In this document: positions 7,186 through 9,975 of the stretch, one piece after another
Numbering within the stretch: position 1 is the first letter of the stretch
Layout: every line of letters begins with the position of its first letter
Program-made: the position numbers and the translations under genes
Source of the DNA: Promethearchaeota archaeon
GTDB taxonomy: Archaea; Asgardarchaeota; Lokiarchaeia; Sigyniarchaeales; SOKP01
Assembly: GCA_019894815.1 (NCBI GenBank)
Contig: JAGXNU010000065.1
Coordinates: 1 to 9,975 of the forward strand
DNA length: 9,975 nt
Direction of reading: 5' to 3'
Notes under the pieces: model-generated
Database searches by the model: none
What the model saw: the letters and a program-made list of their open reading frames with translations, nothing else
What the model was told of the DNA's origin: nothing

Positions 7186-8289
7186 TTAAATCCTTCTTTT
7201 ACGCCAAATCCAGTATGCAACAAATGCCAAGATACCAACTGCCGATAACACGATGATTAACATGATATAGCTGAATTCTACCATGAATATCTCTTCATTT
7301 AATAAATGAAGTGAGTCAAATGAGTATAATATCTTGAAAGCATAATAGGTTGTTGTTATTGATGAGAGTTCTTGATCATATCCTGTAATTTTATCACTAA
7401 AACCTCCATCCAGAAAGTTTTGACGAGATAGTACCATATTTACTGTTGGAACTTGATGTAATTCATTTGAATCGATTAATCCAGTTGAATTTAAACATAT
7501 GAAGGAACTACTTAATAACACGTTTAAAGCGGTAATATCAGGTAAATATCCACCATAATTATTAATATCAGTAGTATCACTGATGTAAAAAGAAGTTAAA
7601 TATTCAAGCGTGGCAGTTTTATTAGCTAGGTTGTCAACACTTCCCGTTAGTTCATTAATTAATATAACTGCTTGGTAAGTTGTTAATAAAGTAGAAGATA
7701 GAGTTGAATTGCTACCATATCCGCCATCAATGTTGTTACAAGAGAGAATCCAGTTTGTATGGATAGTTTGATTTGGCATATCTACCTCAAGGAGATCATA
7801 TATTTGATATGCATAGAATGTGGAAACTACATTTACTGCTTTTGAAGTATTAGTTGGGGCAAAACCACCACTAACATGTCCAGTAGCATTAATATATCCA
7901 TAAATATCCAAACTCAGACCTGAGTCTATCACGTAATTGAGATAAGTTAGTGATTTTAAAATGCCATATAAATCATACAAATCCACATTTTCCTCATCAA
8001 ACATCTCCGTTAATTTACCATCCAAATAATCTCTTAGAGTGGGGATGTCAACTTTATTCTCAACACCAAACAAACCTTCAACTGTAAAGAGATTAAAATG
8101 ATTTAATATCTCTAAAGCTTGAGCAGTTTCTTGATATGAATTGCCAAAACCTTCATCTCCTACTTGTTCAGAATAAATAAAGTCGACTAAGTAAGAATCT
8201 CTTGGTTTTGCTGAAGCAAGAGGAATAATGAGCATGAATATTACTAAGAACAATAAGCTAAATGTCAAATACCGAACTTTATATCTCAA
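7186..8289 (-). CDS. Membrane-anchored surface protein with alpha/alpha-toroid (prenyltransferase-like) repeats
   Basis: The 367-residue product has a signal peptide (basic start, hydrophobic 8-25, probable cleavage after ASA at 27), a large external domain, one transmembrane helix (about 338-361) and a basic cytoplasmic end RKRRI. The ectodomain carries spaced glycine motifs typical of terpenoid-cyclase/prenyltransferase toroid repeats: GDEGFG (44-49), SGGFAP (140-145), DGGYG (188-192), YGGYLP (245-250) and DGGFSD (294-299). Each is followed by helices with TxxAxxIL-like patterns. No DDxxD or DxDD-type catalytic motif is seen, so a binding or structural surface role is likelier than cyclase activity. 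Six N-x-S/T sequons (134, 147, 173, 194, 223, 267) suit a glycosylated surface. The start at 8289 is TTG: a stop codon immediately precedes it, and the first ATG (codon 19) would destroy the signal peptide. Confidence 0.75.
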   Translation of the reverse strand: MRYKVRYLTFSLLFLVIFMLIIPLASAKPRDSYLVDFIYSEQVGDEGFGNSYQETAQALEILNHFNLFTVEGLFGVENKVDIPTLRDYLDGKLTEMFDEENVDLYDLYGILKSLTYLNYVIDSGLSLDIYGYINATGHVSGGFAPTNTSKAVNVVSTFYAYQIYDLLEVDMPNQTIHTNWILSCNNIDGGYGSNSTLSSTLLTTYQAVILINELTGSVDNLANKTATLEYLTSFYISDTTDINNYGGYLPDITALNVLLSSSFICLNSTGLIDSNELHQVPTVNMVLSRQNFLDGGFSDKITGYDQELSSITTTYYAFKILYSFDSLHLLNEEIFMVEFSYIMLIIVLSAVGILAFVAYWIWRKRRI

Positions 8290-8311
8290 TTAACTAAAAA
8301 CCTCGATTTGG

Positions 8312-8321
8312 TTTTAAATAG
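8312..8321 (-). promoter_or_regulatory. Candidate TATA box for the toroid surface-protein gene
   Basis: Read on the minus strand this is CTATTTAAAA, a good match to an archaeal TATA element. Its centre is about 27 bases from the TTG start at 8289, so the transcript would be leaderless or nearly so, supporting that start. A GAGGT string at 8304-8300 could instead act as a ribosome binding site, which would need an earlier transcription start. Confidence 0.35.
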
Positions 8322-8340
8322 AATTTAATTTTTTAAATTC
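8321..8340. repeat. 8-base inverted repeat in the actin/toroid spacer
   Basis: GAATTTAA (8321-8328) and TTAAATTC (8333-8340) form perfect arms around a TTTT loop. It lies 118 bases beyond the actin stop and touches the candidate TATA box of the next gene. It could be a regulatory palindrome or a weak transcript end. The rest of the 8290-8457 spacer shows nothing I can name. Confidence 0.25.
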
Positions 8341-8457
8341 AACTTGAAATTAAAAATTATCGGTATTTCGAGAGAGAGTTGTTTTAAAATTTATTAAGAT
8401 TTCTCATGATTTAATAAAATAGTTAAAATAGACATTTAAAATTCTATCAAAATGAAT

Positions 8458-9975
8458 TTAGAAAATTTCGCTTATGTCTTTATACAAAAGGTCACTGTTC
8501 TCAATGAATTCTTCAAGGGTCACAAATAATCGGAGAAAAGAAGGTAAACTTCCTAAGATGGCAGCACCATTGAATATTGCATATTGAAGATTATCCGGAA
8601 CAAAATATTTTAATACTTCTTCAACAGAATCATAATGACCGGAAAATTCCTTAGTAAGAACTGTCTGATTGATCTTTTTTGCCATTGCTTCTGGAGGTTC
8701 AAATGTTTGAACTCCCTTTCCACAATACGGACAAAATATAGAGGAAAAATCTTCAATTAATTTATCACAATGAGGACAAATTACTTTTCCATCAACCATT
8801 TCAACTTTTGAGGGTATACCCCCTAATTCTATTGATAATTCAGGAAGAGTCATTCCTCCACCACACGAAGGACAGAATTCTTTATCATCAGATAAATCTA
8901 CCATTGTACCACAATGAGGACATGTATCATTTGATTTTTTCCCACTTTTAATACTCTTTAATTTTAATTTTGTATCATGTTTGGGATCATTATTCTTAGG
9001 TTTAGGAATCTTTCCTAATTGAGGTAATAATGCATTCAACTCCATTTTTAATCGATCTTCAAATCCTGAGTGAGTGAAATTTCCTCCTGATATAACAATA
9101 TGAGATAAAAGATCTGACCAATAATGCTTGTCTATTCCTTGTAAACTCGCAATAATGGCTTGGGATATGTTCTTAATCGGAAATCCGAGTAATTGGGGTT
9201 GGAACATTACTTCTGGAGCTTCATGAAAGATAAAATGAGGTATGTTTATAGAAGAACCATCAGGCATGGATAAGCTGAAATTATCATTCATATCTGGTTT
9301 ACTATTCGGATCTAAAATGAAATAACAGTTTTTTTCTTTAATTTCTCTAATAATCTCTTCTACGGCAGAAGACTCTATATTGATGCCCTCTCTCATCAAT
9401 AAATTTTTTAAATATTGATTTATATCTGTACCGGCTAAAGTTAATTTCTGCACGCTCTGATCTATGATTTGCCCATTAATAACGGGACAAACCCATGTTA
9501 ATCCGTCCCCAGACTCTATCACGAGACCAGTTGTCAATCCCACGCTAAATATTGATAGAATAGGTGTTGGAACCATGATCAAACTTTTAACTCGATGTGT
9601 TTCATATAAAACACGTGCGATGTATTCTTTAGTTTCTCTTTGGACAAAAGGAGCTTCAGTATAAAGAATGGGATAGTTGGAGAGATTATCAATCCTTAAC
9701 AGGGTATAAAAGATATAATTTAAAATTTCGTAATAATCATTCCAGTCCAGAATGGCACCCCTCTCTATTGGGTGCTTTACCTTAAGCACCCCTCTCATTC
9801 GAGAAGCATCGTTTCCAATATAAATATTTCTTGCGTTTACATCAACCATCACTGCTTTATATTTTTCTGTACCTGTGATTGTTGGAAAAACAAATCGTGG
9901 GCTAGGTTCTCCTGCAAAGCCTACTTTACAATAAGCAGAGCCTATATCTACTATTACAGGTGTGCCGGGTAAAGG
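8458..9975 (-). CDS. Actin-family protein with inserted double zinc ribbon (5' end outside window)
   Basis: The frame stays open to the right edge; 505 residues are visible, counted here from the edge, and only the first few are missing. Actin motifs run in order: phosphate loop 1 DIGSAYCKVGFAG (10-22), GNDASRMRGVLKVKHPIERG (54-73), YTEAP (105-109), TTGLVIESGDGLTW (148-161), LAGTDINQYL (180-189), the segment around VMFQPQLLGFP (256-266), HIVISGGNF (292-300), and a final NGAAILGSLPSFLRLFVTLEEF (469-490) matching actin's last helices. About 137 residues (322-458) are inserted before that last segment and hold two zinc ribbons. Residues aligned with actin Gln137, Asp154 and His161 are Thr, Glu and Trp. 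The length of the segment matching the DNase-binding loop looks retained, so filament contacts are possible. This is an Arp-like cytoskeletal ATPase rather than MreB or ParM. The GTG/ATG pair at 9852/9849 is internal, not the start, because actin sequence continues upstream. Confidence 0.92.
   Translation of the reverse strand, partial: PLPGTPVIVDIGSAYCKVGFAGEPSPRFVFPTITGTEKYKAVMVDVNARNIYIGNDASRMRGVLKVKHPIERGAILDWNDYYEILNYIFYTLLRIDNLSNYPILYTEAPFVQRETKEYIARVLYETHRVKSLIMVPTPILSIFSVGLTTGLVIESGDGLTWVCPVINGQIIDQSVQKLTLAGTDINQYLKNLLMREGINIESSAVEEIIREIKEKNCYFILDPNSKPDMNDNFSLSMPDGSSINIPHFIFHEAPEVMFQPQLLGFPIKNISQAIIASLQGIDKHYWSDLLSHIVISGGNFTHSGFEDRLKMELNALLPQLGKIPKPKNNDPKHDTKLKLKSIKSGKKSNDTCPHCGTMVDLSDDKEFCPSCGGGMTLPELSIELGGIPSKVEMVDGKVICPHCDKLIEDFSSIFCPYCGKGVQTFEPPEAMAKKINQTVLTKEFSGHYDSVEEVLKYFVPDNLQYAIFNGAAILGSLPSFLRLFVTLEEFIENSDLLYKDISEIF
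8602..9012 (-). other. Double zinc-ribbon insertion within the actin-family protein
   Basis: The insertion begins after ALLPQLG and a Lys-rich linker (KIPKPK, then KLKLKSIKSGKK). Ribbon 1 has CPHCG and CPSCG (visible Cys 352, 355, 368, 371); ribbon 2 has CPHC and CPYCG (Cys 400, 403, 415, 418). A region rich in charged residues follows before actin sequence resumes near FVPDNLQYAIFNG. In actin numbering the join lies between about 322 and 333, a surface loop of subdomain 3. Such ribbons commonly mediate nucleic-acid or protein contacts. Confidence 0.88.

Noticed and set aside
7186..8289. Surface protein as a squalene/terpene cyclase or protein prenyltransferase
   Set aside because: It has a signal peptide and a membrane anchor and no DxDD or DDxxD-like catalytic motif; only the toroid repeat pattern is shared.
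9849..9852. GTG/ATG as the start of the actin-family gene
   Set aside because: The same frame stays open to the right edge and the upstream peptide contains the actin phosphate loop (DIGSAYCKVGFAG), so the start lies outside the window.
9772..9972. Plus-strand open frame opposite the actin N-terminus
   Set aside because: Its cysteine- and serine-rich product has no recognisable character and lies antisense to clear actin coding sequence.
1..9975. Eukaryotic origin because of the actin
   Set aside because: Genes are dense and intronless, with archaeal-type helicase and longin-like proteins, which fits an Asgard archaeon better.

Overview
The window looks like a piece of a low-GC archaeal chromosome, most likely from an Asgard archaeon (Lokiarchaeia or a relative). 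The evidence is the gene mix. There is an actin-family protein with real eukaryote-like actin motifs, two longin-like domain proteins, and a DRG-type GTPase with a TGS domain. Alongside these are an archaeal Ski2-like helicase with cysteine clusters and a tetrahydrofolate enzyme (FolD). Genes are intronless, tightly packed and mostly lack strong Shine-Dalgarno sites, and spacers are very AT-rich. The clade is inferred from gene content only; no marker gene here settles it.

Layout. Positions 1-124 hold the N-terminal end of an unrecognised minus-strand gene. A spacer of about 200 bases separates it from a divergent rightward group: a 55-residue small protein (328-495), the Ski2-like helicase (586-3249) and a longin-like/coiled-coil protein (3353-4300). 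That group meets a leftward series tail to tail with only 4 bases between stop codons. The leftward series, read from the right edge, is the actin-family gene (8458 to beyond 9975, 5' end outside the window), a membrane-anchored alpha/alpha-toroid surface protein (7186-8289), folD (6201-7082), a second longin-like protein (5653-6108) and a degenerate DRG/TGS GTPase (4305-5513). No gene-free stretch reaches 300 bases; the longest is 125-327. I see no tRNA, rRNA, CRISPR array or insertion sequence.

The most striking item is the actin-family protein. Its actin fold can be followed nearly end to end, but about 137 residues carrying two zinc ribbons (eight cysteines as four CxxC pairs) are inserted in subdomain 3, just before the last actin segment. 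By my alignment it also has Thr, Glu and Trp where actin has the hydrolysis residues Gln137, Asp154 and His161. This suggests an Arp-like, slow or non-hydrolysing actin with an added binding module.

The second notable item is the DRG-like GTPase, whose G1, G3 and G4 motifs are all altered and whose start codon must be non-ATG. It shares a strand with a longin-like protein and faces another across the convergent junction. In eukaryotes longin and roadblock folds regulate small GTPases, so a GTPase/longin functional neighbourhood is possible but unproven. FolD and the toroid protein have no evident mechanistic link to the others.
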